NCBI RefSeq assembly: GCF_007558825.1
Contig: NZ_VLTK01000014.1
Span: 1 to 64,000, forward strand
Length of the DNA: 64,000 nt
Direction: 5' to 3'
DNA from: Brevibacterium aurantiacum
Lineage (GTDB): Bacteria > Actinomycetota > Actinomycetes > Actinomycetales > Brevibacteriaceae
In this document: in pieces, positions 51,482 to 61,248 of the stretch
Layout of the letters: the number at the start of each line of letters is the position of its first letter
How positions within the stretch are numbered: the first letter of the stretch is position 1
Notes under the pieces: model-generated
The model's input: only the letters and a program-made list of their open reading frames with translations
Told to the model about the DNA's origin: nothing
Databases searched by the model: none
Program-made: the position numbers and the translations under genes

Positions 51482-53791
51482 ATGCCCCGTCACCTCCTCA
51501 CCAGCACCCCTCCGAAGCCGACCCCAGGCTCGATCCAGTCCCCAGCCGACACAGACCCCAGTGCAGGCAAAACCCACACCACCCGCGTCCCCGCGCGCCG
51601 CTCACTCATCGCGCTCTTCGCCGTCCTCCTCGTCGCATGGGTGGCCATCGCGGGAGTCGGCGGGCCCTACTTCGGCAAAATCTCCGAGGTGGCCACGAAC
51701 GATCGGTCCTCGTTCCTGCCTGAATCGGCTGAGTCGACGAAGGCCCAGGCGCTCATCGATGAGTTCAGCGACCTGGACTATGTTCCGGCCATCGTCGTGC
51801 TCGAGAACAAGGACGGGGTCAGCGACAGCGACCGTCGCGATCTCGCGGACCTGACCGCGACGCTCGAGGATAAGGAGCTGCTCGCAGCCGATGCCTCACC
51901 GATCATCCCCTCCGAGGACGGTGATGCCCTTGAGCTCATCCTCCCGGTCTCCACGGACACCACGGCCGACGACGTTGAGCAGATCCGCTCGACCATCGCT
52001 GGGACCTTCCCGATCGCAGCTGCAGCAGCTGGCGTCAACGGTGAGACCACCGACGCCACCACCTCGGCGGATGTCTACGTCACCGGTCCCGGAGGTTTCT
52101 CAGCTGATCTCTCTGAGGCGTTCGCCGGCATCGACGGCATCCTTTTGCTCGTCGCGCTGATCGCGGTCTTCGTCATCCTCATCATCGTCTACCGCTCACC
52201 GCTGCTTCCGGTCATCGTGCTCTTCACCTCGGTGGCGGCGCTCTCAGCCTCGATCTTCGTCATCTGGCACCTCGCCGATGCCGGGATCCTCCTCATCAAC
52301 GGCCAGGTTCAGGGCATTCTCTTCATCCTCGTCGTCGGCGCGACCACGGACTACTCCCTCCTCGTCGTCGCCCGGTTCCGCGATGCGCTGCTGACCGAAC
52401 GTGATCGCGTGAGAGCCGGACTCAAGGCGATCAAAGGCGTCCTCGAGCCGATCGCAGCGTCGGGTGGCACGGTCATCGCCGGACTCCTCGTCCTCCTGCT
52501 CACCGACCTGGCCTCGACGCGGGCCCTGGGCCCTGTGGCGGCTATCGGCATCCTCGTGGCGATGTGTGCGGCACTGACATTCCTGCCTGCCGCCCTCATC
52601 GTCATCGGCCGTGCCGTCTTCTGGCCCTTCCTCCCGAAGGTCCGCACGGAGACGACCGCTGCACCGAAGAAGGGCTTGTGGAACCGGATCGCCGAGGTGG
52701 TCGCCCGGCGTCCGCGCACAATCTGGATCGTTCTCGTCGTCCTCCTCGCCCTGCCGCTGCTGGCCTTCCCGCAGTTCAAGGCCTCCGGAGTGGCGCAGAG
52801 CGACTTCGTTCTCGGCGAGTCCGAAGCTCGCGACGGCCAGGACGTCCTGGCCGAGCATTTCCCCGGTGGCTCAGGTTCGCCGACACAGATCGTCGTAGCG
52901 GAGGACCAGCTCAAGGATGCGGCGAAAGCCGTCAGCAGCCTCGGCGGGGTTGAGTCGATGACTGTCGTCGCCAACGACTCCCCGAGTGGGTCCGTTGCCA
53001 TCGACGACGAGGGAGCTCTCCAGGCACCGCGCGGCGGCGGAGGTCCCGCGGGTGCGGGTGCGCCGCCGGCATCCCCACCGGCACCCACTGAGGTCGACGG
53101 TCAGGTCCTGCTCGAGGTCACCCTGTCTGATCCTGCCGATTCCCTCGCGGCCGAGGACACCGTCACCTCGATCCGTGACGCCGTCCATGATGTCGACGCC
53201 GAGGCGCTTGTCGGCGGGGAGACGGCGGTCGACCTCGACACGAACACCACCGCCGAGGCGGACCGGGCCCTGGCGATCCCGCTCATCCTTCTCGTCATCA
53301 CCGTCATCCTCATCCTGCTGCTCAGGTCGCTGCTGGCTCCTCTGCTGCTCGTGGCGCTGACCGTCCTGTCCTTCGGCACGGCGCTCGGGGTCTCCGCTCT
53401 GGTGTTCAACCACATCATCGGCTTCTCCGGGGCTGACCCATCGGTGCCGCTATACGCGTTCGTGTTCCTTGTGGCGCTGGGCATCGACTACAACATCTTC
53501 CTCATGTCCCGAGTTCGTGAGGAATCTCTGCGGTTCGGCACCCACAAGGGCGTGCTGTCCGGGCTCGTGGCCACCGGTGGGGTGATCACCTCGGCGGGGA
53601 TAGTCCTCGCGGCGACGTTCGCCGCTCTCGCGGTCATCCCGGTGATGTTCCTGTTCCAACTGGCCTTCATCGTCACCTTCGGCGTCCTCCTCGACGCCAT
53701 CCTCGTACGCTCACTCGTCGTCCCGGCCCTCGTCCACGACATCGGCCGAAGAGTATGGTGGCCGTGGCGCAAGCGGATTCCCGTCGACTGA
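51482..53791 (+). CDS. MMPL/RND family membrane transporter
   Basis: A 769-residue MMPL-type transporter with two repeats of one plus five membrane segments. The first segment is SLIALFAVLLVAWVAIAGVG; an extracytoplasmic domain with SSFLPESAESTKAQALIDEF follows; the first RND core has GATTDYSLLVVARFRDAL with the proton-relay Asp-Tyr, and the second ALGIDYNIFLMSRVREES. A Gly/Pro/Ala linker (GGGGPAGAGAPPASPP) sits in the second external domain. Actinobacterial relatives export lipids or drugs, or give resistance. The substrate is unknown. Confidence 0.93.
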   Translation: MPRHLLTSTPPKPTPGSIQSPADTDPSAGKTHTTRVPARRSLIALFAVLLVAWVAIAGVGGPYFGKISEVATNDRSSFLPESAESTKAQALIDEFSDLDYVPAIVVLENKDGVSDSDRRDLADLTATLEDKELLAADASPIIPSEDGDALELILPVSTDTTADDVEQIRSTIAGTFPIAAAAAGVNGETTDATTSADVYVTGPGGFSADLSEAFAGIDGILLLVALIAVFVILIIVYRSPLLPVIVLFTSVAALSASIFVIWHLADAGILLINGQVQGILFILVVGATTDYSLLVVARFRDALLTERDRVRAGLKAIKGVLEPIAASGGTVIAGLLVLLLTDLASTRALGPVAAIGILVAMCAALTFLPAALIVIGRAVFWPFLPKVRTETTAAPKKGLWNRIAEVVARRPRTIWIVLVVLLALPLLAFPQFKASGVAQSDFVLGESEARDGQDVLAEHFPGGSGSPTQIVVAEDQLKDAAKAVSSLGGVESMTVVANDSPSGSVAIDDEGALQAPRGGGGPAGAGAPPASPPAPTEVDGQVLLEVTLSDPADSLAAEDTVTSIRDAVHDVDAEALVGGETAVDLDTNTTAEADRALAIPLILLVITVILILLLRSLLAPLLLVALTVLSFGTALGVSALVFNHIIGFSGADPSVPLYAFVFLVALGIDYNIFLMSRVREESLRFGTHKGVLSGLVATGGVITSAGIVLAATFAALAVIPVMFLFQLAFIVTFGVLLDAILVRSLVVPALVHDIGRRVWWPWRKRIPVD

Positions 53792-53860
53792 GCGCAGGGG
53801 ATGGGCAAAGCCGTCGAGAAAGCGCACAATGGAAGTGATGCCGATCGAGGAGGCTGGAGC

Positions 53861-54253
53861 ATGTCTGAAACAGTGCAGGATGCCACCGGTGCCAGGGTGA
53901 GCGTTGAACTCGACGAAGAAGCCTCGGCGTTTGTGGTCACGGTCGATACCGGAGCAGTGGCAGGAAGAGCCCACTACCTCACCGGTCCCGGACCAGGTGC
54001 CGAAGCCGGTGCTGGACCCGAGTGGATCATGTATCACACGGAAGTCGGTGAGGAGTTCGCAGGACGGGGCCTGGCGAAGATCCTCGTCTCCCACGCGCTC
54101 AAGGACAGCAGCGACAGAGGCATCAGGGTAGTGCCGGTCTGCCCGCTGTTCGCCAAACGTCTGAAGGAGCACGGCAACGACTTCCTCGCCATCGGCGGCC
54201 GATTCCGCTGGGCCACCGAAGACGACGTGGAGTTCGTGAAGCACCACGTCTGA
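53861..54253 (+). CDS. Small GNAT family N-acetyltransferase (YjdJ-like), copy 1
   Basis: A 130-residue protein from ATG 53861, with GAGGAGG upstream. It matches the one-domain Acetyltransf_CG group: YHTEVGEEFAGRGLAKILVS for the acetyl-CoA loop (GRGLAKIL), then IRVVPVCPLFAKRLKEHGND. A paralogue with the same order lies at 57990. Members often act on small molecules or CoA-linked targets and are poorly characterised. Confidence 0.88.
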   Translation: MSETVQDATGARVSVELDEEASAFVVTVDTGAVAGRAHYLTGPGPGAEAGAGPEWIMYHTEVGEEFAGRGLAKILVSHALKDSSDRGIRVVPVCPLFAKRLKEHGNDFLAIGGRFRWATEDDVEFVKHHV

Positions 54254-54321
54254 AGCGCCGTCGACAGGCCGTGTCGGCCCAGAGGTACGGGTCTGTCAGC
54301 GAGTCCTGCGCCGAGGTGGTC

Positions 54322-55566
54322 TCACTCGGTTGCGTCGAACGGTCGCGTTCCGTCGCCTAAGTCGGGTTCCGGCAGCTTCCTGCCCGGGTCGATGAGGCCG
54401 ACACTGTGCCCATCGAGTACGAGACGGCGCATGCCTTCGAGAGCCATACGCCGGCCGACATCGGTGAAGTCGTCGACGCGACTGGTGTCGAAGATGACGG
54501 TCGCGGTCGACGGCTGGTGAGAATCGAGGCTGTCGAGGAGTCCTTCGGCGCCGACGAAATTGACGACGCCCTGCAGCTCGACGATCGTCAGGTCGCCGTC
54601 ATCGCGAACCCCTCGCAGTGCGCGAGAGCCGAACGCCTCCGTTTCCATGAGATGCAGCCCCATATCCGCTGACAGGCGGCGGAACACCTTCACACCCCGG
54701 ACGCTGTTGCCGTGATCGTCGAGACGAGGTGAGAAGGACCCGATCCCGACCTGCCCCGGCAGCGCGCCGAGGAGACCGCCGGCGACGCCGCTCTTGGCCG
54801 GAATGCCGACATCGTTGAACCATGACCCTGCCGCGTCATACATTCCGGCCGCAGCCATGACGGACAACGTGCGCCGGGACGCATGGCGGTCGATGATTCG
54901 CTGCCCGGACACGGGGTGGACTCCTCCGGCAGCGAGTGTCGCCGCCATCATCGCTATATCGCGCACAGTGACAGTGATCGAACACTGGGCCGTGTACCCG
55001 GCCACAACGTCATGCGGGTCATCGTCGATGATGCCGTAGCTGCGCAGCATATGAGCAATCGACAGGTTCCGGTCGGCCGTGGCCAATTCGGATTCGCGAA
55101 TGGACTCGTCGATCGACAGCCTGCGTCCCGCCAGCTGCGAGAAGAAGCCGAGGGCGCGCTCCACCCTCTCCTCGATGGATGCTCCGGGCCCTACGAGGAG
55201 GCTGTGAGCCGTGATCGCACCGGCATTGATCATCGGATTGCGGGGACGGTGGGAACCTGTCTCCAGAGACAGTTCGTTGAATGCCTCTCCGGAAGGATCG
55301 ACTCCGACATGATCGGCGACGATGTCCTCTCCGCGATCGGCCAGCGCCGCCGCATAGGCGAAGGGCTTCGACATCGATTGGATGGAGAACTCGACATCGC
55401 AGTCGCCGGCGGTATAGGAGCGCCCGTCGACTGTTGTGATCGCGACCGCGAACAGCTCAGCATCGGCGGTCTTGAGGCTAGGAATGTAGTCCGCGACGGC
55501 ACCGCCGTCCCCAGAGCGAAGACTGTCGAGAATCTCGGTCAGATAGTCAGGGATCGGTGTTCGCAT
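54322..55566 (-). CDS. glsA: Glutaminase with C-terminal STAS domain
   Basis: A 414-residue protein from ATG 55566, with GAAGGG upstream. The glutaminase domain (serine-dependent, beta-lactamase-like) has FSIQSMSKPFAYAAALADRG with the Ser-x-x-Lys pair, RPRNPMINAGAITAHSLL and GIPAKSGVAGGLLGALPGQV. A STAS domain occupies the last 100 residues (GDLTIVELQGVVNFVGAEGL, STATVIFDTSRVDDFTDVGR), a fusion common in Actinobacteria. It makes glutamate and ammonia from glutamine. Confidence 0.95.
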   Translation of the reverse strand: MRTPIPDYLTEILDSLRSGDGGAVADYIPSLKTADAELFAVAITTVDGRSYTAGDCDVEFSIQSMSKPFAYAAALADRGEDIVADHVGVDPSGEAFNELSLETGSHRPRNPMINAGAITAHSLLVGPGASIEERVERALGFFSQLAGRRLSIDESIRESELATADRNLSIAHMLRSYGIIDDDPHDVVAGYTAQCSITVTVRDIAMMAATLAAGGVHPVSGQRIIDRHASRRTLSVMAAAGMYDAAGSWFNDVGIPAKSGVAGGLLGALPGQVGIGSFSPRLDDHGNSVRGVKVFRRLSADMGLHLMETEAFGSRALRGVRDDGDLTIVELQGVVNFVGAEGLLDSLDSHQPSTATVIFDTSRVDDFTDVGRRMALEGMRRLVLDGHSVGLIDPGRKLPEPDLGDGTRPFDATE

Positions 55567-55723
55567 GGGTGTGCCCTTCTCGAAGAGTGCGATCGTCAAG
55601 CGGTCAGCGCCGACAACCCTGGACATGTCCATCCAACTATGGAATTGTTGTCAATGCAACAAGTTGTGCGTATGCACCAGGCCGAACCACGAGTTCGACC
55701 CCGATCCCTGAGGAGTTGCCGAT

Positions 55724-56377
55724 ATGACCGACGCTCGTTCCAAGACTCAACCCGAACCGGTCCGCGATCCATCCACTGACCGCCTGCTGACTCCCCAGAA
55801 CTGTGTGGTCGCGCTCATCGACTACCAGCCGGAGCAGTACGGAACTGTGCGCTCGGCAACCAAGGAACGCATCGACCTCAACGTCCTCGCCGTGTGCAAA
55901 GCGGCCATGAAGTACGAAGTCCCGGTCATCCTGTCGACTGTCGGCGTTGATCTGGGGGTCAATAAGTCCACTGCCGAGGCGATCAGAGCCGAGCTGCCCG
56001 GAGTCGAGGAGATCGACCGGACTGGCGTCAATGCCTGGGAAGACGAAGACTTCCGACAGGCGGTCGAAGACACCGGCCGGAAGAAGGTCGTCATGGCCGG
56101 CCTGTGGACGGAAGTCTGCTTGACCTTCCCCACGCTGGACATGCTCGCTGAAGGCTTCGAGGTCTATCCCGTTGCTGATGCCGTGGGCGGAATCAGCAGC
56201 GACTCCCACCACTGGGCCCTGGAACGCATGATCTCCGCGGGTGCATCGCCGCTCACCGCGATCTCCTTCGCCTCCGAACTCATGCGCAATTGGGCCCGAG
56301 AGGACTCCGATAATCTGCGCGAGATCATGAACTGGTACTTCCCGCTGAAGAACGAACTCGACAAGGCCGGGAAATAG
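55724..56377 (+). CDS. Isochorismatase-like cysteine hydrolase
   Basis: A 217-residue cysteine hydrolase. The triad is visible as Asp in VVALIDYQPEQYGTV, Lys/Arg region RTGVNAWEDEDFRQ, and Cys in MAGLWTEVCLTFPTLDMLAE. The DxxGG-type end is ADAVGGISSDSHHWAL. The conserved active-site Lys is not evident, as in YcaC-like hydrolases. It is first in a group with MarR and pirin genes on the same strand. Confidence 0.88.
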   Translation: MTDARSKTQPEPVRDPSTDRLLTPQNCVVALIDYQPEQYGTVRSATKERIDLNVLAVCKAAMKYEVPVILSTVGVDLGVNKSTAEAIRAELPGVEEIDRTGVNAWEDEDFRQAVEDTGRKKVVMAGLWTEVCLTFPTLDMLAEGFEVYPVADAVGGISSDSHHWALERMISAGASPLTAISFASELMRNWAREDSDNLREIMNWYFPLKNELDKAGK

Positions 56378-56387
56378 GAAACGAACC

Positions 56388-56840
56388 ATGGAACTGGCCG
56401 GCTGCGGGCCCATCACCGTGTGGCGACGGATGCTTGAGAAGCACGCAGACCTCGTCGACACTCTGGAGGCCAAGCTCCGCGCCGATCACGGCCTCACGGC
56501 CACCGAGTTCGACGTCCTCATCAATATCCCGTCGACGACCACGATCCGCCACCGCGAACTTCTGCACCAGATTGTGCTCAGCCGCAGTGCGCTCTCACGA
56601 TTGCTGGGTCGCTTGGAGACACGTGGACTCGTCACCCAGACCTCAGATTCGACCGATCAACGCGGAGTCTGTGTGGAACTGACACCCGATGGACTGCGAT
56701 TGAAACGCGAATCTGCACGCACCAACGCAGACATCGTCCGCACCGCCTTCGCTGGTTTGACGGAAGAGAATCTCAGCGTCCTCCTCGATTTGGTCGATCA
56801 GATCCAACCGAGTCCAGCAGAACCGAGCGGACCACGATGA
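56388..56840 (+). CDS. MarR family regulator
   Basis: A 150-residue winged-helix regulator ten bases after the hydrolase gene. The core is LTATEFDVLINIPSTTTIRH, QIVLSRSALSRLLGRLETRG and LVTQTSDSTDQRGVCVELTP, matching the MarR recognition helix and DxR wing. It probably controls this hydrolase-pirin group in response to a small aromatic or oxidative signal. Confidence 0.92.
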   Translation: MELAGCGPITVWRRMLEKHADLVDTLEAKLRADHGLTATEFDVLINIPSTTTIRHRELLHQIVLSRSALSRLLGRLETRGLVTQTSDSTDQRGVCVELTPDGLRLKRESARTNADIVRTAFAGLTEENLSVLLDLVDQIQPSPAEPSGPR

Positions 56841-56876
56841 CCGCCGAGGTGGGTCGGCAGTGAGAAGGAGACACCA

Positions 56877-57935
56877 ATGAGCAACGTCGAAGCCCAACCT
56901 GACCAAGTGGTCTGCCGGGCCGGTGGCCTGCCCGGACCGCAATGTGATGAGCGAGGCCGCTCGCCGGTCGAGATCATTCCGTCTCGAGACGTGCCCCTCG
57001 GAGGGCCCCGGGCGATGACCGTGCGCCGGACCCTGCCCCAGAGGCAGCGTTCGCTCATCGGCCCGTGGTGCTTCGTCGACCACTACGGTCCCAATGATGT
57101 TTCAGGCTCAGCGGGTATGGACGTCGCTCCGCACCCACATACCGGTCTGCAGACCGTGAGTTGGCTCTTCGAAGGAGCGGTCCAGCACATCGATTCCGGC
57201 GGACATGCCGGCCTGGTGCTGCCCGGGGAAGTGAACCTCATGACCGCAGGGCGCGGCATCTGCCACTCGGAGGTGTCGACGGAAGACACGTCGAATCTCC
57301 ACGGGGTCCAACTGTGGTTGGCCCTGCCTGATCACACCCGCCACCAGGAAGCACGCGAGTTCGAGCACTTCGCACCCGAGGTCACGAGCTTCGACGGAGG
57401 CGAGTTCCTCGTCTTCCTCGGCCAGCTGTGGGGTTCGGCCTCACCCGTGAGCACCCATTCGCCCCTTCTTGGCGCGGAGATCCGTCTGGATCCCGGCGCA
57501 AGCGTCGACCTTCCCGTCGATGAGACCTTCGAACACGGTGTCCTCGTCGACGCCGGCGACATCACCCTCGAGAACGTTCCGCTGCCGGTCAACTCCATCG
57601 GATACACCGGCGTCGGCCTGAAGGAGATGCGCATCAGCAACCGCGCAGACACCACGGCACGGGTCGTCCTCCTCGGCGGTGAGCCGTTCCCCGAGCAGAT
57701 CGTCATGTGGTGGAACTTCGTGGGCCGCACCCACGAGGAGATCAGCCGGTTCCGGCAGGAATGGCAAGACGAGGGTGATCGGTTCGGCGAGGTCGAGGGC
57801 TACGTCGGCCAGGGCGGGCCAGGATCCAACGCCGAGGGCCTCGGACGCCTCCCCGCGCCGAGGCTGCCCGACGTGACCATCAAAGCGCGCAGAAATCCGC
57901 CGCCGCAGGTTCAGGGCGGGCCCGAGAGCAGCTGA
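56877..57935 (+). CDS. Pirin family protein
   Basis: A 352-residue bicupin with GAAGGAG before the ATG. The N-terminal cupin has the pirin metal motif: PWCFVDHYGPNDV, VAPHPHTGLQTVSWLFEGAV, HIDSGGHAGLVLPGEVNLMT and AGRGICHSE, with the His residues that bind iron. The C-terminal cupin has MRISNRADTTARVVLLGGEP and MWWNFVGRTHEEISRFRQEW. Pirins can have quercetinase activity or sense redox. It lies in a stress-type group with GNAT and AhpD-like genes. Confidence 0.95.
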   Translation: MSNVEAQPDQVVCRAGGLPGPQCDERGRSPVEIIPSRDVPLGGPRAMTVRRTLPQRQRSLIGPWCFVDHYGPNDVSGSAGMDVAPHPHTGLQTVSWLFEGAVQHIDSGGHAGLVLPGEVNLMTAGRGICHSEVSTEDTSNLHGVQLWLALPDHTRHQEAREFEHFAPEVTSFDGGEFLVFLGQLWGSASPVSTHSPLLGAEIRLDPGASVDLPVDETFEHGVLVDAGDITLENVPLPVNSIGYTGVGLKEMRISNRADTTARVVLLGGEPFPEQIVMWWNFVGRTHEEISRFRQEWQDEGDRFGEVEGYVGQGGPGSNAEGLGRLPAPRLPDVTIKARRNPPPQVQGGPESS

Positions 57936-57989
57936 GCACACCTCAGCGATTGTGAGTTCACCATAGTGATGAGAGCAGAGGAGAAAGCA

Positions 57990-58367
57990 ATGAGCGAAGC
58001 ACTCAAGGATTCCACGGGCGCAGACGTGCATGTGGAACTCGATGATCAGGGACAGTCCTACGTCATCACAGTCGACGGCGGTGAGGTCGCCGGTCACGCC
58101 TACTTCCTTCCCGGGCCGGAGGCCGAGACTGAACGGATCTTCTACCACACGGTCGTCGATGAGGCCTTCGGCGGTCGGGGCCTGTCGAAGGTTCTCGTCG
58201 CACAGGCTCTGGCCGACTCCCGGGAGAAGAGCATCACCGTGGTGCCGGTCTGCCCGCTGTTCGTGAAGAAGCTCAATGACACCGGAGACGACTATCAAGC
58301 TGAAGGCGGTCGATTCCGCAAGGCAACCGGTGCGGATATCGACATCGTCAAGAGGCACGCTGAATGA
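57990..58367 (+). CDS. Small GNAT family N-acetyltransferase (YjdJ-like), copy 2
   Basis: A 125-residue paralogue of the protein at 53861. It has YHTVVDEAFGGRGLSKVLVA and ITVVPVCPLFVKKLNDTGDD. AGAGGAG precedes ATG 57990. The end overlaps the AhpD-like gene as ATGA, so they are translated together. Roughly half of the residues match copy 1. Confidence 0.88.
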   Translation: MSEALKDSTGADVHVELDDQGQSYVITVDGGEVAGHAYFLPGPEAETERIFYHTVVDEAFGGRGLSKVLVAQALADSREKSITVVPVCPLFVKKLNDTGDDYQAEGGRFRKATGADIDIVKRHAE

Positions 58368-58831
58368 ACGCCAATCGCCCGTATGTGGACAAGACCCACC
58401 CAGAGGTCTACAAGGCCCTGGCGCAGACCGCCACCGCATCCCGCAAAGCCGCTCGGGCGGCCGGGCTAGGCGACGGTCTCATCGAACTCATCAACATGAG
58501 GGTCTCTCAGATCAACGGCTGCCGGACCTGTTTGAGTATCCACGCCCCGGCCGCACGGAAGGCCGGCATCGATCAGCTCAAGCTCGACGTGCTGCCCAGC
58601 TGGCGTGAGGCCGAGATCTTCGATGACAGCGAGAAATCCGCACTCCTCATCGCCGAGACGCTGACCATCCTCGACAAGAGCGCTGATCGTGACGAGATCG
58701 CCGCCGAGGCGGGACAGCATCTGAGCACCGAGCAGATCTCCGCCATCGAATGGACAGTGACGCTGATCAACGCGTTCAACAGAATCTCGATCGCGAGCAA
58801 TCACCCGGTCGTCGGCGCGAAAGCAGTGTGA
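58364..58831 (+). CDS. AhpD-like carboxymuconolactone decarboxylase family protein
   Basis: A 155-residue protein with the AhpD redox motif in MRVSQINGCRTCLSIHAPAA (C-x2-C-x3-H). The surrounding helices (LGDGLIELINMRV; ALLIAETLTILDKSADRDEI; EWTVTLINAFNRISIASNHP) fit the alkylhydroperoxidase-D fold. It is a probable thiol peroxidase or disulfide reductase. It is coupled by ATGA to the GNAT gene. Confidence 0.93.
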   Translation: MNANRPYVDKTHPEVYKALAQTATASRKAARAAGLGDGLIELINMRVSQINGCRTCLSIHAPAARKAGIDQLKLDVLPSWREAEIFDDSEKSALLIAETLTILDKSADRDEIAAEAGQHLSTEQISAIEWTVTLINAFNRISIASNHPVVGAKAV

Positions 58832-58835
58832 TCAC

Positions 58836-59864
58836 ATGGGCCACAGAATGATCCCGGACGTCGACTTCCGCTCGGACACGGTGACCCGGCCCAGCGAGGG
58901 AATGCGCAAGGCCATGGCCGACGCCGAGGTGGGCGACGCAGTCTATGACGAAGACCCGACGACCAACCGGTTGGAGTCGATGACCGCCGAAATCCTCGGC
59001 AAGGAAGCGGGACTGTTCTTCCCGTCGGCAACTCAGGCCAACCTCGCCGGGATCATGGCCCACTGCGGACGCGGCGATGAGTACATCGTCGGTCAGACCG
59101 CACACGCCTACCGCGACGAAGGCGGGGGAGCAGCAGTCCTGGGATCGATCCAGCCCCAACCTCTGCCCAACGAACCCGAGGGCATCATCGATCTCGACGC
59201 GATCACCTCGGCGATCAAGCCCGATGATTTTCACAATCCGGTCACCCGACTGCTGACCTTGGAGAACACCTTCAACGGTCGTCCCCTGCCCGAGGGCTAC
59301 GTCGCGGAGGCGACCGAGCTGGCGCGCAGCCACGGCTTGTCGACCCACCTCGACGGGGCGCGAATGATGAACGCGGCCGTGGCCACGGACAGCAGGCCTT
59401 CATCCGTCGCGAGTGACTTCGACTCGGCCTCTCTGTGTCTGTCGAAGGGCCTCGGCGCACCAGTCGGTGCTGTCTTCGCCGGACCCAGAGACCTTGTTGA
59501 TCGAGCCAAACGCATCCGCAAGCTGCTCGGCGGCGGAATGCGCCAGACCGGGGTGCTCGCCGCAGCCGGGATCTATGCGCTCGAGAACAACGTGAACCGT
59601 CTGCGTGAGGATCACGATCGGGCAGATCGTCTCTCCGAAATGTTCAAGGACTTTCCCGAACTCGGTGCCGCTGAGGCGCGGACCAACATGGTCTTCCTCT
59701 CCCCAGACGGCGTCGACATGCCCGCCTTCGCAGCCTTCCTCGCCGAACGCGGCATCATCACCGGTGCCGGACACGGAAAGCCGCGGTGGGTCACGCACCT
59801 GGACATCGACGATGAAGCGATCGAGTCAGTGCGGCGGGCGTGCAAGGAGTACTTCGGGCGGTAG
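58836..59864 (+). CDS. Low-specificity L-threonine aldolase family protein
   Basis: A 342-residue PLP enzyme. DFRSDTVTRPSEGMRKAMAD starts the fold, AEVGDAVYDEDPTTNRLE follows, LSTHLDGARMMNAAVATDS holds the ring-binding Asp, and the Schiff-base Lys is in LCLSKGLGAPVGAVFAG. The ATG at 58836 is four bases after the previous stop; ATG 58848 is possible. It cleaves threonine or beta-hydroxy amino acids to glycine and an aldehyde. Confidence 0.92.
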   Translation: MGHRMIPDVDFRSDTVTRPSEGMRKAMADAEVGDAVYDEDPTTNRLESMTAEILGKEAGLFFPSATQANLAGIMAHCGRGDEYIVGQTAHAYRDEGGGAAVLGSIQPQPLPNEPEGIIDLDAITSAIKPDDFHNPVTRLLTLENTFNGRPLPEGYVAEATELARSHGLSTHLDGARMMNAAVATDSRPSSVASDFDSASLCLSKGLGAPVGAVFAGPRDLVDRAKRIRKLLGGGMRQTGVLAAAGIYALENNVNRLREDHDRADRLSEMFKDFPELGAAEARTNMVFLSPDGVDMPAFAAFLAERGIITGAGHGKPRWVTHLDIDDEAIESVRRACKEYFGR

Positions 59865-59877
59865 TCTCTTCGTCGGC

Positions 59878-61053
59878 TCAGCCGTTCCGCGGTCCGGCAA
59901 AGGTGCGGCGGCTGATGACGATGGTGAACGTGAGCCCGAGTGCCACGAGGCCAGTCATCGCGAACAGCAGCGTCCACTGGTCGTTGTCGCCGAGAGCGCC
60001 TCCGACCGATGTGCCCAGTGCACTGCCAGCGAACAGGCATCCTGCGAAGAGAGCGACGACGGTTCCGCGCGCCCGCGGGAGGACAGCCGTGGCCCAGGTC
60101 TGCAGCGAGGAATGCTGGAAGGACCAGGTTGCTCCGAGCAGGAGTGCGGCGATGATGACTGTCAGCGTGGACAGATGAACGGTGAGGACGGCGAATCCGA
60201 TCACGGTCGCAGCGCCGCCGATGACCATGAGCCGGGGCATGCTCAGCCTGCGACTGAGCACCTTGACCATGCGGCTGGTGATGATGACGCCGACCCCATA
60301 GGCGGCAGTGGCGAGACCTGCGACTGCCGCGCCGACTCCCTGAGATTGCAGTGCTGGTGCGAGCAGGGTCAGAACGCCGAGGACCACAGCGCCTTCCACG
60401 AACGCCAGACTGATGACGATGAGGACCCAGCGGTTGGTCACCGCCGCCTGGAGGGTTGAGAAGACTCCGATCTGCTCCTCGCGGGCGGGTTCGCGCAGCC
60501 GCCGAAGACCGAAGACACAGCCCACGGCCAGAACCGCGGGAATGGCGAAGACGATCCGCCAATCGGCGAAGTGCGCGAGGACCCCGGCCAGCGCTGTGGC
60601 ACTGGCAGTTCCGACGGCGATCGCGGCCATGAGATCGGTCAGCGCCGGCTGCCGATGAGCCTCGGCGACGGTGTCCCCGACATAGGTCATGGACGTGGGA
60701 ACGATTGCTCCGTAGAACGCACCCGATAAGGCGCGAGCGATGACGAGGATCGTCAGGGTCGGCGCGAAGGTCGCCACCACTCCTGCCGCCGCCGCGGCAA
60801 TCAGAGTCGCCTTCATCAGAGGGATGCGCCCGATGCGATCGGAGAGCACTCCCCAGACGGGTTGGCTGATGCCATAGGCCAGAAAATAGGAGCTGGCGAT
60901 CGTCAGTGCCTGAGTCAGAGTCGCACCCAGATCGGCCGCGACGAGAACGATCAGAGGACTGATCGCGAAACGGTCGAAGCTGCTGACGAACGCGGCCAAG
61001 GAGACGGGCACCGGAGGCCGCGTCGGGCCTGGCGGGACAGCGACAGTACTCAC
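59878..61053 (-). CDS. MFS transporter
   Basis: A 391-residue major facilitator with about twelve membrane segments. The A-motif-like loop is YGISQPVWGVLSDRIGRIPL between the second and third segments. LIVIARALSGAFYGAIVPTS and MLGATWSFQHSSLQTW-like C-terminal segments follow. It is likely an exporter. It is convergent with the threonine aldolase gene and divergent from the Nramp-like gene. Confidence 0.93.
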   Translation of the reverse strand: MSTVAVPPGPTRPPVPVSLAAFVSSFDRFAISPLIVLVAADLGATLTQALTIASSYFLAYGISQPVWGVLSDRIGRIPLMKATLIAAAAAGVVATFAPTLTILVIARALSGAFYGAIVPTSMTYVGDTVAEAHRQPALTDLMAAIAVGTASATALAGVLAHFADWRIVFAIPAVLAVGCVFGLRRLREPAREEQIGVFSTLQAAVTNRWVLIVISLAFVEGAVVLGVLTLLAPALQSQGVGAAVAGLATAAYGVGVIITSRMVKVLSRRLSMPRLMVIGGAATVIGFAVLTVHLSTLTVIIAALLLGATWSFQHSSLQTWATAVLPRARGTVVALFAGCLFAGSALGTSVGGALGDNDQWTLLFAMTGLVALGLTFTIVISRRTFAGPRNG

Positions 61054-61248
61054 GCTGGACTACTGTACTCCGAGCGGGGCAGACGTCTGACGGCGATCTC
61101 AGTGACCGTGGGTGAGTGCTCCTGGCCCAGTTGTTTCCCGGGTGTTGAGACCAGACCGTGGGAATCTCGAGGATCGGCCATACTCACCTGAGCGAACGAC
61201 GCCAGCGCCGTCGTCGACGAACACCTGTGAAGGAGCCACACCCCACTC

